A stretch of 64,000 nucleotides of DNA from SFTJ01 sp045613305 (GCA_045613305.1 JAZLAU010000023.1:1-64000); one strand, 5' to 3'. Numbered from the stretch's first letter, positions 26,032 to 35,031 are shown. Numbers and translations are program-made. Notes: generated from the letters alone by a model not told the origin.

Positions 26032-27903
26032 TCAACCTTTTTTCTTTTTAAATTTATCGTAGTTTCCGTGAAAGTCGGCTTTGTCGTTTTTTCTGCTTCT
26101 CTTCTTCGAAGCGTTCTTAGCGTCGTTTCGTGAGCCAAATTGTTCTTCGCGACGGTCGCGGCGCGATTTTTTGCGAGCCGGAGCATCATCAGCACTTCTT
26201 TGTCCGCGTTTTTTCACAGCCTTGCCTTTGTTTTCGCTTGCGTAATCTTTGTCGACGACAGCAATTTCGCAGTAAAGTCGTTTGCCAAAGAATTCAAGTC
26301 CTTTAATTGCGCTCACTACTCGATGCGCGTCGCCCTTGCGAATGTCGAAAAGCGAATAACCCGAAAGCAAATCAATGCGGCCGATGTCAATACGTTGGCC
26401 AGTAACGCTTTGGTTGATGATGTCGATTAGGTTTGGTGCAAAGAAGCCATCGGCTTTACCTACGTTGATGTAAAGTCGTTCATAGCCATTTTCGCCCACG
26501 CGGCGGTCTTTGTCTTCCATAGAGCGGTTTCCGCCTTTCTTTTCGCCTTTTTCCTTTTTGCCTTTCTTTTCTGATTCAGGTGCGTCGAGCACTCGAGCAT
26601 CTTTGTAATACTCCAATAGGCGATTTGCTTCAAGTGAAATGACACGTTTTAGCAAATCTTCGCTTGTGAGCCACTCAAGTTTTTTCTTGATGCCCGGCAA
26701 GTAGTTGTTGATTTGTTCTTCGTCAACAATCACTTTTTCTAAACGGTCGGCAAGGTTAAACAGTTGCTTAGTGATGATGTCTTTAGGCGCAGGAACATCA
26801 GAGCGTTCGAAGCTTTTGCCAATACGTTTTTCTATATCGCGAATTTTGCCTTTTTCACGCATATGAACGATTGACACCGAAACACCGGTTTTTCCGGCGC
26901 GACCAGTACGGCCGCTTCGGTGGGTGTAGGTGGCAATGTCGTCGGGCAAACCGTAGTTGATGACATGTGTTAGGTCGTCAACGTCGATTCCGCGAGCAGC
27001 CACGTCGGTAGCCACAAGAAGTTGAATGTTGTGGTCGCGGAATTTTTTCATCACAAGGTCGCGTTGCGCTTGAGACAGGTCACCATGAAGAGAGTCGGCG
27101 TTATATCCGTCGGAAATTAGCCAATCGGCCACTTCTTGAGTTTCGCGACGAGTGCGGCAAAAAATAATGCCATAAATGCTTGGAGAATAGTCGGCCACAC
27201 GCTTAAGGGCAAGATATTTGTCGCGAGCGTGAACCATGTAGTAGATGTGGCGTACGTTTTCTGCACCTTCGTTGCGAGAACCCACTACAATTTCTTCAGG
27301 GTCGTGCATGTAGTTTTTAGCGATAGATGCAATTTCGTTAGGCATAGTGGCCGAGAAAAGTAGCATCTTGCGTTCGTTGGGCACGTGTGTGAGTATTTCG
27401 TTGATGTCGTCGATGAAACCCATGTTTAGCATTTCATCGGCTTCGTCAAGGATTACGGTTTTAACTTCCTCCATGTTAACGGTTTTGCGCTTAATCAGGT
27501 CGAGCAAACGTCCGGGAGTGGCAACTACAATGTGCACTCCTCGGCGAAGCATTCTGATTTGGCTTTCGATGCTTGAACCACCGTAAACCGGAAGCACGCG
27601 AAGGTCGGTGATATATTTAGAATAATCGGCTAAGTCGGCCGAAATTTGAAGACACAGTTCGCGGGTTGGGGCAATAATCAGCGCTTGGGGCTTTTCGATG
27701 TCGACAACAATGCGTTGCAATACAGGCAAACCAAATGCTGCAGTCTTGCCGGTGCCAGTTTGTGCAAGTCCAATGATGTCGTTGTTGCCGTTTAATAGAT
27801 GTGGAATTACTTTTTCTTGTATTGGCATTGGGTTTACGTATCCCAATTCAGTGATTGCTCTCAAAATATCCTCGCGGACTCCTAATTCTTGAAATGTCTT
27901 CAT
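26032..27903 (-). CDS. DEAD-box RNA helicase with DbpA/CsdA-type RNA-binding domain
   Basis: The gene is read from ATG at 27901-27903 (MKTFQELG), giving 623 residues; the alternative GTG 45 bases upstream adds a sequence unlike any DEAD helicase. Motifs in order: Q motif (PMPIQEKVIP), Walker A AQTGTGKT, PTRELCLQ, DEADEML, SATMP, and HRSGRTGRAGKTG. After the helicase core (about 1-370) comes a DbpA-type RNA-binding fold (YERLYINVGKADGFFAP onward) and a strongly basic tail rich in KKSRRDRR. It acts in unwinding structured RNA, probably ribosome assembly or cold adaptation. The promoter lies at 27978-28008. Confidence 0.95.
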   Translation of the reverse strand: MKTFQELGVREDILRAITELGYVNPMPIQEKVIPHLLNGNNDIIGLAQTGTGKTAAFGLPVLQRIVVDIEKPQALIIAPTRELCLQISADLADYSKYITDLRVLPVYGGSSIESQIRMLRRGVHIVVATPGRLLDLIKRKTVNMEEVKTVILDEADEMLNMGFIDDINEILTHVPNERKMLLFSATMPNEIASIAKNYMHDPEEIVVGSRNEGAENVRHIYYMVHARDKYLALKRVADYSPSIYGIIFCRTRRETQEVADWLISDGYNADSLHGDLSQAQRDLVMKKFRDHNIQLLVATDVAARGIDVDDLTHVINYGLPDDIATYTHRSGRTGRAGKTGVSVSIVHMREKGKIRDIEKRIGKSFERSDVPAPKDIITKQLFNLADRLEKVIVDEEQINNYLPGIKKKLEWLTSEDLLKRVISLEANRLLEYYKDARVLDAPESEKKGKKEKGEKKGGNRSMEDKDRRVGENGYERLYINVGKADGFFAPNLIDIINQSVTGQRIDIGRIDLLSGYSLFDIRKGDAHRVVSAIKGLEFFGKRLYCEIAVVDKDYASENKGKAVKKRGQRSADDAPARKKSRRDRREEQFGSRNDAKNASKKRSRKNDKADFHGNYDKFKKKKG

Positions 27904-27977
27904 TATAATTATAAAAATGTTATTGGTGATTCGTTTTTGCGGAATCACTATAGAGTTTGTTTCTTAAAAATCGGGTG

Positions 27978-28008
27978 CAAAGTTACTGATAATTTGTGTA
28001 TTATGCAA
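27978..28008 (-). promoter_or_regulatory. Bacteroidetes promoter for the DEAD-box helicase
   Basis: On the minus strand: TTG at 28006-28008, a 20-base spacer, and TAACTTTG at 27978-27985. The mRNA leader would be about 70 bases. Confidence 0.75.
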
Positions 28009-28083
28009 TTGCGAAAACTAAATATACCAAAAGGCAAGGTAATTTAGTCTTTTGGTATATTTATAAGTGTGTAAATGTTGTGA

Positions 28084-29187
28084 TTAAGCCATTTCTACTT
28101 TAGTAGTAGGGGGCAGCGAGGCGTTTCGGTTGTCGACAGCCTCAACCACATTGCGCGCCAATTGCATAAACGCGGCTCCCGATACTGAGTTTTGTAGCAC
28201 AACAGGTATACCGTCGTCACCACCACGGCAAATGCTTGCCACGAGAGGCACTTGTCCCAAAAGTGTCACGTTAAGTTTTTCGGCAAGTTTCTTGCCACCG
28301 TCCTTGCCAAAAATAAAGTATTGTTCGTCGGGGTGAGAGGCAGGGGTGAACCAAGACATGTTTTCTACAAGGCCCAATAGCGGCACGTTCACTTCTTGGC
28401 TTTGGAACATGCTTATTCCCTTACGGGCATCGGCAAGAGCCACTTCTTGCGGAGTTGAAACCACAATGGCTCCAGTTATGGCAAGTGTTTGGACAAGTGT
28501 AAGGTGAATGTCGCTTGTGCCAGGAGGCATATCAATTACAAAATAATCAAGGTCGCCCCAGTTGGCTTCGGTGATGAGTTGTTTAAGTGCGTTGCTTGCC
28601 ATTCCGCCACGCCAAAGCACGGCTTTTTCGGGGTCGACAAGGAAACCAATAGAAAGGAGTTTCACTCCATGTTTTTCTATAGGGATGATAAGGTCGCGCC
28701 CGTCAACGTTTTCCATATAGAGTTTGCTGTCTTCAACGCCAAACATTTTAGGCACCGAAGGGCCGAAGATGTCGGCGTCGAGTAGGCCTACTTTGTAACC
28801 TAATTGAGCCAAAGCCACGGCAAGGTTTGCTGAAATGGTTGATTTTCCAACGCCGCCTTTACCCGATGAAACACCAATAATGTTTTTAACACCAGGTAGA
28901 GGGTTAACTGGTTTTTGAGGCTTGGGGTTTCGTATGATTGTTGAAATATTGCCTTTGATGTCGATTTCTTCGCTGATGTAAGTTAAAAGTGCAGTTTCGG
29001 CCGCTTTAATAATCGACTTCATGAATGGGTCAGTGGGCTTGTCGAAGATTATCGAAAACGACACTTTGTTGCCGTCGATGCGAATGTCGTCGTCAATCAT
29101 TCCTGAACTTACGATGTCTTTACCTGTGCCAGGGTATCTTACATTTGATAGTGCGTCGAGTATTAATTTAGGATATAGTCTTTCCAT
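28084..29187 (-). CDS. Mrp/NBP35-type iron-sulfur cluster carrier ATPase
   Basis: A 367-residue protein. An N-terminal MIP18-like domain (DUF59) covers about residues 1-85. The P-loop NTPase domain begins at about 100 with the deviant Walker A GKGGVGKSTISANLAVALAQ, and shows DADIFGPSVP and VIDMPPGTSDIHL. Family members carry 4Fe-4S clusters to apoproteins. The CxxC pair found near the C-terminus of many ApbC proteins is not present: the matching region reads NMSWFTPASHPDEQYFIFG. I recall the same absence in other Bacteroidetes homologues. It is 6 bases downstream of trmB. Confidence 0.93.
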   Translation of the reverse strand: MERLYPKLILDALSNVRYPGTGKDIVSSGMIDDDIRIDGNKVSFSIIFDKPTDPFMKSIIKAAETALLTYISEEIDIKGNISTIIRNPKPQKPVNPLPGVKNIIGVSSGKGGVGKSTISANLAVALAQLGYKVGLLDADIFGPSVPKMFGVEDSKLYMENVDGRDLIIPIEKHGVKLLSIGFLVDPEKAVLWRGGMASNALKQLITEANWGDLDYFVIDMPPGTSDIHLTLVQTLAITGAIVVSTPQEVALADARKGISMFQSQEVNVPLLGLVENMSWFTPASHPDEQYFIFGKDGGKKLAEKLNVTLLGQVPLVASICRGGDDGIPVVLQNSVSGAAFMQLARNVVEAVDNRNASLPPTTKVEMA

Positions 29188-29193
29188 TTGTTG

Positions 29194-29970
29194 TTAGAGT
29201 TCGTTGTTTTTCTTTTCCATTTCTTGAGGACATTGAATGTAACCTCGCGAGAAGCTGCGATAGGTGTCTTCTTCGAGTTCGATGTCGGGTTCGGTTAATT
29301 GTCCATTTTTAGGTAGATGGAATTTAATGTATTTAATAGTTAAGCCGCGGCTAAGCCATTGACGCTCGTAATAGGTCTTTATCTCAAGAATATCGTCAAC
29401 GATTTCTGAATTATAAAGGTCGTTAGTGTTGATAAGAGTGTCAAAATTATTTTCCTTTACCAAAGCATCGGTGTAAGTGTATAGGAATGGGCTGTCGGTT
29501 TTTAGGTGAACAATTCCGTTGTCGCATAATATGTTACGGTAAAGTTCAAGAAAACGAGTGCTTGTTAGGCGTTTTCTCACTTTTTTCATCTGCGGGTCGG
29601 GGAATGTAATCCAAATCTCACTCACCTCGTTTTCGGCAAAGAAATTATTGATAAGTTCGATGTCGGTGCGAAGAAAAGCCACATTTGTCATGTTGTTTCG
29701 GTTTGCTTCAGTGGCGCCAGTCCACATTCGAGCGCCCTTGCAATCTATTCCGATGTAGTTCTTGTTAGGGAATCGTTGCGCCAAACCTACGGCGTATTCG
29801 CCTTTTCCGCATCCAAGTTCGAGAACAATAGGGTTGTCGTTGTGAAAATATTCTTTGTTCCACTTTCCTTTTAGAGGAAATTCTTCTTTTTGTATTCTTG
29901 CAAACGGATATTGGAGAACACAGCTGAGTGTATCCATTTCTGCAAATTTCTTAAGTTTGTTTTTGCCCAT
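29194..29970 (-). CDS. trmB: tRNA (guanine-N7)-methyltransferase
   Basis: A 258-residue SAM-dependent enzyme that methylates G46 in the variable loop of tRNA. The SAM-binding motif LELGCGKGEYAVGLAQRFP is at about residues 50-68. IGIDCKGARMW, the catalytic-region block ITFPDPQMKKVRKRL and the C-terminal half with WLSRGLTIKYIKF fit the family. The start is at ATG 29968-29970. The short spacing to mrp (6 bases) shows a shared transcript; the two genes are neighbours in Bacteroides too, as far as I recall. Confidence 0.95.
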   Translation of the reverse strand: MGKNKLKKFAEMDTLSCVLQYPFARIQKEEFPLKGKWNKEYFHNDNPIVLELGCGKGEYAVGLAQRFPNKNYIGIDCKGARMWTGATEANRNNMTNVAFLRTDIELINNFFAENEVSEIWITFPDPQMKKVRKRLTSTRFLELYRNILCDNGIVHLKTDSPFLYTYTDALVKENNFDTLINTNDLYNSEIVDDILEIKTYYERQWLSRGLTIKYIKFHLPKNGQLTEPDIELEEDTYRSFSRGYIQCPQEMEKKNNEL

Positions 29971-30006
29971 TGCGGTTAAGATAGTGTTTTTTGAAAAATT
30001 GATTGA

Positions 30007-30723
30007 TTATTGGATAATCAATTTAGTGTCATTAACAAGATATACACCAGGCACCTCTACAGGGAAAATGTTTTTGCCGGCCGAAACTTCCAATGGTGTG
30101 GTTTGACCAGCCACATTTGTGAATTGTAGGGTGGTGTTTATAGGAGAAAGTATGATGATATTCTTGCCTGATGCGTAAATTTCTAATTTGCTGATAGAGG
30201 CAGCATTGATTGATGAAACAAATGTGCCAAATGTGAGGTCGTTGAAAGTGTATTCAACGCATTCGGTTTCGGCGTCGTTGCTTTCAACATGCGAGAAAAT
30301 GATGTTTGTTATTGTTGTGTATGCTTCAGAGTCTTGAGTTGGCTCTTTTGCTGCAAGCGTAAATGAAAATATGCCATCGGTCTCGTTGTTGAACTCTGCG
30401 TTGTCGGTTGAATACACCAGGAGTCGTAATGTGTTAGAGTTGAGATGTTGCTCAATAATCTTGTGAGTTTCGTGCATACGGCTTGAGCCAGTAATCACCT
30501 TCTCGTTGTTTGTTACGAACTGCACGGTTTCAGGTATTGTAATGTCGCACTGAAATGCAGTGAAACTCACATTGTTATTAAGGGCAATGGTTATCTCTTT
30601 GTTTTCGTCTTGGTTAATAGTTGTGCTTTGGTGTGACAAACTATTGCCGGCATCTTGAGCCGACACAATACCATTGCATAGCCATGCTGCACAAATTAAT
30701 AATATATATTTTAATGTTTTCAT
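30007..30723 (-). CDS. Exported cohesin-like domain protein with possible T9SS sorting end
   Basis: I start the gene at ATG 30721-30723 (MKTLKYILLI), giving a signal peptide cleaved near residue 22 (SAQD) and 238 residues. The region at about 30-165 reads like a cohesin-type jelly roll: NKEITIALNNNVSFTAFQCDI, then PETVQFVTN, LRLLVYSTDNAEFN and GIFSFTLAAKEPT. The last about 60 residues (KLEIYASGKNIIILSP to PGVYLVNDTKLIIQ) look like a T9SS type A sorting domain. The upstream gene ends in a dockerin, the natural partner of a cohesin. Cohesin assignment is by pattern only. It is 36 bases upstream of trmB. Confidence 0.6.
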   Translation of the reverse strand: MKTLKYILLICAAWLCNGIVSAQDAGNSLSHQSTTINQDENKEITIALNNNVSFTAFQCDITIPETVQFVTNNEKVITGSSRMHETHKIIEQHLNSNTLRLLVYSTDNAEFNNETDGIFSFTLAAKEPTQDSEAYTTITNIIFSHVESNDAETECVEYTFNDLTFGTFVSSINAASISKLEIYASGKNIIILSPINTTLQFTNVAGQTTPLEVSAGKNIFPVEVPGVYLVNDTKLIIQ

Positions 30724-30778
30724 TACCGTTGCTTTAAAGTGGGTGTGAAATAATGATTCCAATCGACAAGAGCAGTTG

Positions 30779-32191
30779 CTATTGCTGAAGGATGGCGTTT
30801 ATAATGTCGTTAACGTCATTGTCGTCAATGTTGTTGTCGACGTTAGCGTCGGCTGCTTCAAACATAAATGATTTTGGCTGTTTTCCCTTGTTGTTGCTTA
30901 TGATTGAAGTTATGTCGTTGATGTTGATTCGTTTGTTGTTGTCGGCGTCGCCGTTAAGCAAAAGCGAGAATTCTTTCCATTGGCTGTCGGTGTCATAGCC
31001 TTGAGAGTCGACTTTTGTGGCCAAGAACACATTGCTTGGAATGATGCCGTCAAACACAGCGTTGCCCATTTGTGGGGCTGTGGTGTTGGCACTGGCAATT
31101 CGTGCCAACTTGTTCATGTTAGCAAATGCGTGGTTGTTAATATAAGAAACGTTTGAAGGGATAAAAAGTTTTTCGGTGTTGTTCCAACCATAGTAAGCAT
31201 ATTCTCCAATTTCTTGTGTGGTGTCGGTTAATCCGGTAGAGGCCGAAGCGTTACATCCAGCAAATTGAAGTTTTGATATGCTTTCTTGATTTTTGTCGAG
31301 GGTTATAGAAGTGACTTGTGTGTTGTAGAAAAATGCACCTTCGCCAATAAATTGCACGCTCGATGGGATTTCTACTTTTGTGAGTTTTGACGAAGCAAAT
31401 GCATACATAGGTATAACACTCACCAACGGACATTGCGAGAAGTCGAATTGAGAAAGTCCAGATTCAAGAAAAGCCCCTTCGCCAATATCCGACAATTTGC
31501 TGTTGTTGCCAAGTGTTACTGTGAATTCAGAAGCAGAGCAGTTGCTGAAAGCATATTTACCGATTGATGCAGTGCGGTTGCCCATATTGGCCGAAGTTAG
31601 GCTTGTGCATCCGGTGAAAGCGTTGTCCTTGATTGTTAAATCGTTGGCCGACTCAGAATCGATAACGGTTACTGATTTTAAAGATGGGCAGTGAGAGAAT
31701 GCTCCTGTGCCTATTGTGGTTACCGATGCGGGAATTTCGATATTTTCGAGCGCATTGCATGCAGAGAAGGCGTAGTCGGAAATTGTGTTGAGGTGTTGAG
31801 GCAGTGTTATTGACGAGATGTTGTCGCAGCAAAGAAAAGCTCCCTCGCCAATGGCTGTTAAAGAATTAGGCAACACCACAGAATGCAATTTGCTGTTGGC
31901 GAAGCATCCGCCAGGCAATGTGTTGTTTTCGAAAGAGTTGGCACTTGTGAATAGAGGGGTGGTAGTAGTGCACGACTCGATTGTGGCGTCGCTTAGGTTC
32001 AGGCTGGTGAGATTAAGACTATCGGCTATAAACTTAAAGTCGATGGCATTGATTGTCCCCGACACTTCCAACTCTGTAATGCTTTTGTCTGTAATTAAAG
32101 TGGCAAGTTTGCCCGATGTGCTTTCTACTGTTAGGGCTAAAGCATTAAATGCCGAAAATAGTAGAATTATACAACTATATAGTACCCGCAT
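30779..32191 (-). CDS. BspA-like leucine-rich repeat protein with C-terminal dockerin
   Basis: A 470-residue exported protein with a signal peptide to about residue 20. Residues about 90-400 hold BspA-type (Treponema pallidum-like) leucine-rich repeats, for example SVVLPNSLTAIGEGAFL, SSITLPQHLNTISDYAF and ENIEIPASVTTIGTGAF. The C-terminal ~57 residues carry two calcium-loop repeats of a dockerin type I domain (GDADNNKRININDITSII and ADANVDNNIDDNDVNDII). There is no T9SS sorting end. BspA-type repeats often serve adhesion. The gene lies 55 bases upstream of the cohesin-like protein and has its own promoter at 32209-32238. Confidence 0.85.
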   Translation of the reverse strand: MRVLYSCIILLFSAFNALALTVESTSGKLATLITDKSITELEVSGTINAIDFKFIADSLNLTSLNLSDATIESCTTTTPLFTSANSFENNTLPGGCFANSKLHSVVLPNSLTAIGEGAFLCCDNISSITLPQHLNTISDYAFSACNALENIEIPASVTTIGTGAFSHCPSLKSVTVIDSESANDLTIKDNAFTGCTSLTSANMGNRTASIGKYAFSNCSASEFTVTLGNNSKLSDIGEGAFLESGLSQFDFSQCPLVSVIPMYAFASSKLTKVEIPSSVQFIGEGAFFYNTQVTSITLDKNQESISKLQFAGCNASASTGLTDTTQEIGEYAYYGWNNTEKLFIPSNVSYINNHAFANMNKLARIASANTTAPQMGNAVFDGIIPSNVFLATKVDSQGYDTDSQWKEFSLLLNGDADNNKRININDITSIISNNKGKQPKSFMFEAADANVDNNIDDNDVNDIINAILQQ

Positions 32192-32208
32192 TATATTAAA
32201 TATTTACA

Positions 32209-32238
32209 CAAAAATACTAATAAAAATTTGAATTACAA
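32209..32238 (-). promoter_or_regulatory. Bacteroidetes promoter for the LRR-dockerin gene
   Basis: On the minus strand: TTG at 32236-32238, a 19-base spacer, TATTTTTG at 32209-32216. The start codon follows 18 bases after the -7 element. Confidence 0.75.
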
Positions 32239-32313
32239 TGTAAAAGACATGTAATACTTAAGCCGCAGTGGAGTATAAAGGTGAGAGATGTGAAGGTGGG
32301 AGTTGAAAAAGGC

Positions 32314-32345
32314 ACAAAAAAAGGATATCCCGATTGGGATATCCT
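32314..32345 (-). terminator. Terminator after rpmA
   Basis: A perfect 10-bp stem (32322-32331 with 32336-32345), a 4-base loop and a run of seven T on the minus strand. Confidence 0.9.
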
Positions 32346-32408
32346 GTAATTCTGTTAAGGAATTGTGTTTTATTAATTCTGAAAGCCTTCAGAACGAATA
32401 ACCTACAA

Positions 32409-32672
32409 TTAGTTGTTTTCGCTAACTGGTTCAACAGCGATGTATGCGCGACCAGCCTTAGTCTTGAATACAACAGTACCATCAACAAGAGCGTAAAGAG
32501 TGTGGTCTTTACCCATACCCACGTTTGCACCTGGGTGGTGAACTGTACCACGTTGACGCTTGATGATGTTACCTGCCTTTGCGAAAGAGCCACCAAAAAT
32601 TTTAACGCCAAGTCGTTTGCTTTCTGACTCACGGCCGTTCTTAGAACTACCTACACCTTTTTTATGTGCCAT
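32409..32672 (-). CDS. rpmA: 50S ribosomal protein L27
   Basis: An 87-residue protein with the canonical start MAHKKGVGSSKNGRESESKR and the later RGTVHHPGANVGMGKDHTLYA segment of L27. It sits near the peptidyl transferase centre and contributes to tRNA binding. There is no N-terminal leader peptide that would need cleaving, unlike the Firmicutes form. It is 19 bases downstream of rplU, the near-universal order, and is followed by a terminator. Confidence 0.99.
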   Translation of the reverse strand: MAHKKGVGSSKNGRESESKRLGVKIFGGSFAKAGNIIKRQRGTVHHPGANVGMGKDHTLYALVDGTVVFKTKAGRAYIAVEPVSENN

Positions 32673-32691
32673 TTTTTTAAAATTTTAGGGG

Positions 32692-33012
32692 TTAAGCAAT
32701 AACTTCTTTAATCACAACTTTGGTGAAATATTGGCGGTGACCGTTCAAACGGCGATAGCCTTTACGTCTTTTCTTTTTGAAGACGATGATATGTTCACCC
32801 TTAACTAGTGGTTCAGCAACTTCGCAAACCACTTTAGCACCTTCAACGGTAGGTGCACCGACTGTTACGGTACCGTCAGCGTCAACAAGAAGTACCTTAG
32901 CAAATTCTACAGATTCGCCAGCCTTAACTTCTTCGCCAAGATAGTGGACAAACAAATATTTGCCTGCTTCAGCCTTGAATTGTTGTCCTTGAATTTCTAC
33001 AATTGCGTACAT
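32692..33012 (-). CDS. rplU: 50S ribosomal protein L21
   Basis: A 106-residue protein with MYAIVEIQGQQFKAEAGKYL at the start and the rRNA-binding end KKKRRKGYRRLNGHRQYFT, all typical of L21. It binds 23S rRNA (with L20 contact). It is the first gene of the rplU-rpmA operon, with a clear promoter at 33102-33132 and a leader of about 80 bases. Confidence 0.99.
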   Translation of the reverse strand: MYAIVEIQGQQFKAEAGKYLFVHYLGEEVKAGESVEFAKVLLVDADGTVTVGAPTVEGAKVVCEVAEPLVKGEHIIVFKKKRRKGYRRLNGHRQYFTKVVIKEVIA

Positions 33013-33101
33013 TTAATTATTTAATGTTACAAAGTTAACCCGTGAGGCGGATGCTTATTGTGGGGCATCACTTAGTTGGAGCCTATTCGGAAAATGCGGT
33101 G

Positions 33102-33132
33102 CAAATTTACGCAATATTTATGGTAAAACAAA
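33102..33132 (-). promoter_or_regulatory. Bacteroidetes promoter for rplU-rpmA
   Basis: On the minus strand: TTTG at 33129-33132, a 19-base spacer, TAAATTTG at 33102-33109. This is one of the best matches in the window. The leader of roughly 80 bases between here and the start codon contains GC-rich pairs that may fold, but I cannot assign it to a known L21 leader. Confidence 0.85.
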
Positions 33133-33193
33133 ACTCTTTTGTTTAAAAAATGATGCTAATAGTCAATTTTTTACGTTGCGGGTTGAATTAATG

Positions 33194-33229
33194 AAAAAAG
33201 ATTGCTGAAAAGGTTAGTTTTCAGCAATC
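33194..33229 (-). terminator. Terminator after ispF
   Basis: A perfect 12-bp stem (33200-33211 with 33218-33229), a 6-base loop and a T run at 33194-33199 on the minus strand. Confidence 0.9.
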
Positions 33230-33257
33230 AAGATGTGTTTAGTGTATGTGTAAGATT

Positions 33258-33734
33258 TTATTTTTTCTGAAGTAGAGCCACTGCATAAGTTGCAATGCCT
33301 TCGCCGCGACCAGTGTAGCCGAGTTTTTCGGTGGTTGTTGCTTTAATAGATATTTGGTTGGTTTCGCATCCAATGCATTGCGACATGGCTTCTTTCATTG
33401 CTGCAATGTGAGGGTTGATTTTTGGTTGTTCGCAGCATATTGTCATGTCGGCATTCACGAGTTTGTAGCCGTTTTGGTCGATTAAATTAGCCACTTCGCA
33501 AAGTAGTTTTTTGCTGTCGATGCCTTTATATTTAGGGTCTTTGTCGGGGAAGTGATGCCCGATATCGCCTAAATTTGCAGCTCCGAGCATTGCGTCGCAA
33601 AGTGCGTGTATTGCAACATCGGCGTCACTGTGGCCGAGAAGACCAAGATTGTGAGGAATTAAAATGCCTCCTAACCAAAGTTCACGCTCCTCAACGAGAC
33701 GGTGAACGTCAAAGCCCATGCCTATTCTGAACAT
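33258..33734 (-). CDS. ispF: 2-C-methyl-D-erythritol 2,4-cyclodiphosphate synthase
   Basis: A 158-residue enzyme of the methylerythritol phosphate isoprenoid pathway, converting CDP-ME 2-phosphate to the cyclic diphosphate with release of CMP. Zinc ligands Asp9 and His11 are in GFDVHRL and His43 in DADVAIHAL; the hinge GDIGHHFPDKDP and the end block TEKLGYTGRGEGIATYAV are present. It is 23 bases downstream of porV on the same strand, so porV and ispF share a transcript ending at the hairpin 33194-33229. Confidence 0.98.
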   Translation of the reverse strand: MFRIGMGFDVHRLVEERELWLGGILIPHNLGLLGHSDADVAIHALCDAMLGAANLGDIGHHFPDKDPKYKGIDSKKLLCEVANLIDQNGYKLVNADMTICCEQPKINPHIAAMKEAMSQCIGCETNQISIKATTTEKLGYTGRGEGIATYAVALLQKK

Positions 33735-33757
33735 AATAATAAGAGTATGTATTAGTG

Positions 33758-34954
33758 TTATTCTTTACCTAACAATTGCTTAATGCCGTCCATGTCGAAC
33801 GAGAGGGTGAATCTCAAAGTTTGGTCGAGTGGACTGCTTTGAGCAGTGGCAATCATGTAGGCTGCGTCAAGACGGAGCACGTTTAACGAAAAACCGGCGC
33901 CAAAACCAAAGTATTGTCGGTTGCCTTTGTAGGCATTTTCGTGGAAATAACCGCCACGAAGGAAGAATTGCTGATTGTAGCTATATTCTGCACCGATAGA
34001 ATAGTTAATTTCACGAAGTTCTTCTTTTGAACCGCCCGGAGCATCAGTAAATGATTTGAAAATGCCGGTAATAGGTGACATGTCTTTCCAGTCTTGAAGG
34101 GCATCTTCATATTGTTCGTTGTCATCGTAATCGGAACTGCGAGGACGTGCAGGCACAAGGAGTTTGTTTAGGTCGGCCGAAAGTGTAAGGTTGTGGTAGT
34201 CGGCCAATGGGAATGTGAAAGCTGTACCAACACGAAGGTTAGTAGGCAAGAATGCAGGATTGTTTCCGCCGCTATATCCCACTTTAGAACCGATGTTGGA
34301 GATGTTCCAACCTAAAGACCATTGGCATTCGTTACGTCCTACGATAGGATATGAGGTGTAGTAACCAGAAATGTCGGCAGCAAAAGCCGATGCACCTTTG
34401 GTTTCGTCGTCGGCGCTTCCGTCGCTAAATCCGAGGTCAGAGTAGATGTATCGAAGCACAACGCCCATAGAGTAACTTTCAGAAAGTTTGCGAGAATAAC
34501 CAAGGTCAACGGCCATTTCAAAAGGGTTGATGCTAGTCATTACTGCGCCCTGATAGTCGCGCGATGTCACTTCACCGAGTGAAAAATAGCGTAATGAAGC
34601 ACTCACTGCTTGGTTGTCGGCTGAGCCTAATTTCCAGTAGCCTGTCAAGTTAGCCAGGAAGATGTCGTTTACAATCTTTCTTAACCAAGGGGTGTAAGAA
34701 AGAGATGCTCCGGCTTGACTATATGCAAATGCATATTTTGAAGCATTCCAAAATTGAGAGTTAACGTCGGGGTCGGTTGCAACACCGAGGTCACCCATAG
34801 AGGCGCCGCGAGCATCGGGGGTGATGCTTAGCGATGTTACGCCTGTGGTGATTGGGTTAAATTCGTTCTTTATGTCGTCTTGAGCATAAACTGCTGTGCA
34901 TGTAGCGATTACAGACGACAAAACCAATGTTAATATTCTAATGTTCTTTTTCAT
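33758..34954 (-). CDS. porV: T9SS outer-membrane shuttle protein PorV
   Basis: A 398-residue exported beta-barrel of the FadL/PorV group. The signal peptide ends near residue 24 (TAVYA-Q). The first mature strands (ITTGVTSLSITPDARGASMGDLGVATDPD) are the hallmark of PorV and PorQ-like proteins; RYFSLGEVTSRDYQG and GFGAGFSLNVLRLDAAYM follow. PorV collects cargo leaving SprA and hands it to the PorU sortase. As in Porphyromonas gingivalis it lies next to porU. A terminator at 35072-35105 separates the two genes, and a -7 box at 35032-35039 gives porV its own promoter. Confidence 0.93.
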   Translation of the reverse strand: MKKNIRILTLVLSSVIATCTAVYAQDDIKNEFNPITTGVTSLSITPDARGASMGDLGVATDPDVNSQFWNASKYAFAYSQAGASLSYTPWLRKIVNDIFLANLTGYWKLGSADNQAVSASLRYFSLGEVTSRDYQGAVMTSINPFEMAVDLGYSRKLSESYSMGVVLRYIYSDLGFSDGSADDETKGASAFAADISGYYTSYPIVGRNECQWSLGWNISNIGSKVGYSGGNNPAFLPTNLRVGTAFTFPLADYHNLTLSADLNKLLVPARPRSSDYDDNEQYEDALQDWKDMSPITGIFKSFTDAPGGSKEELREINYSIGAEYSYNQQFFLRGGYFHENAYKGNRQYFGFGAGFSLNVLRLDAAYMIATAQSSPLDQTLRFTLSFDMDGIKQLLGKE

Positions 34955-35031
34955 TCTGATGATTCGAAATTTTGTCTATCTTAAATAACTCATAAAAAGT
35001 GATTTTATTGTGTGGGAGATGACTAAAAACG

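Noticed and set aside
27904..27948. GTG start upstream of the DEAD-box helicase
   Set aside because: The added 15 residues do not resemble any DEAD-box N-terminus, while MKTFQELG starts the family pattern.
32258..32627. Overlapping frames on both strands at rpmA
   Set aside because: These are shadows of the L27 gene and its terminator, not genes.
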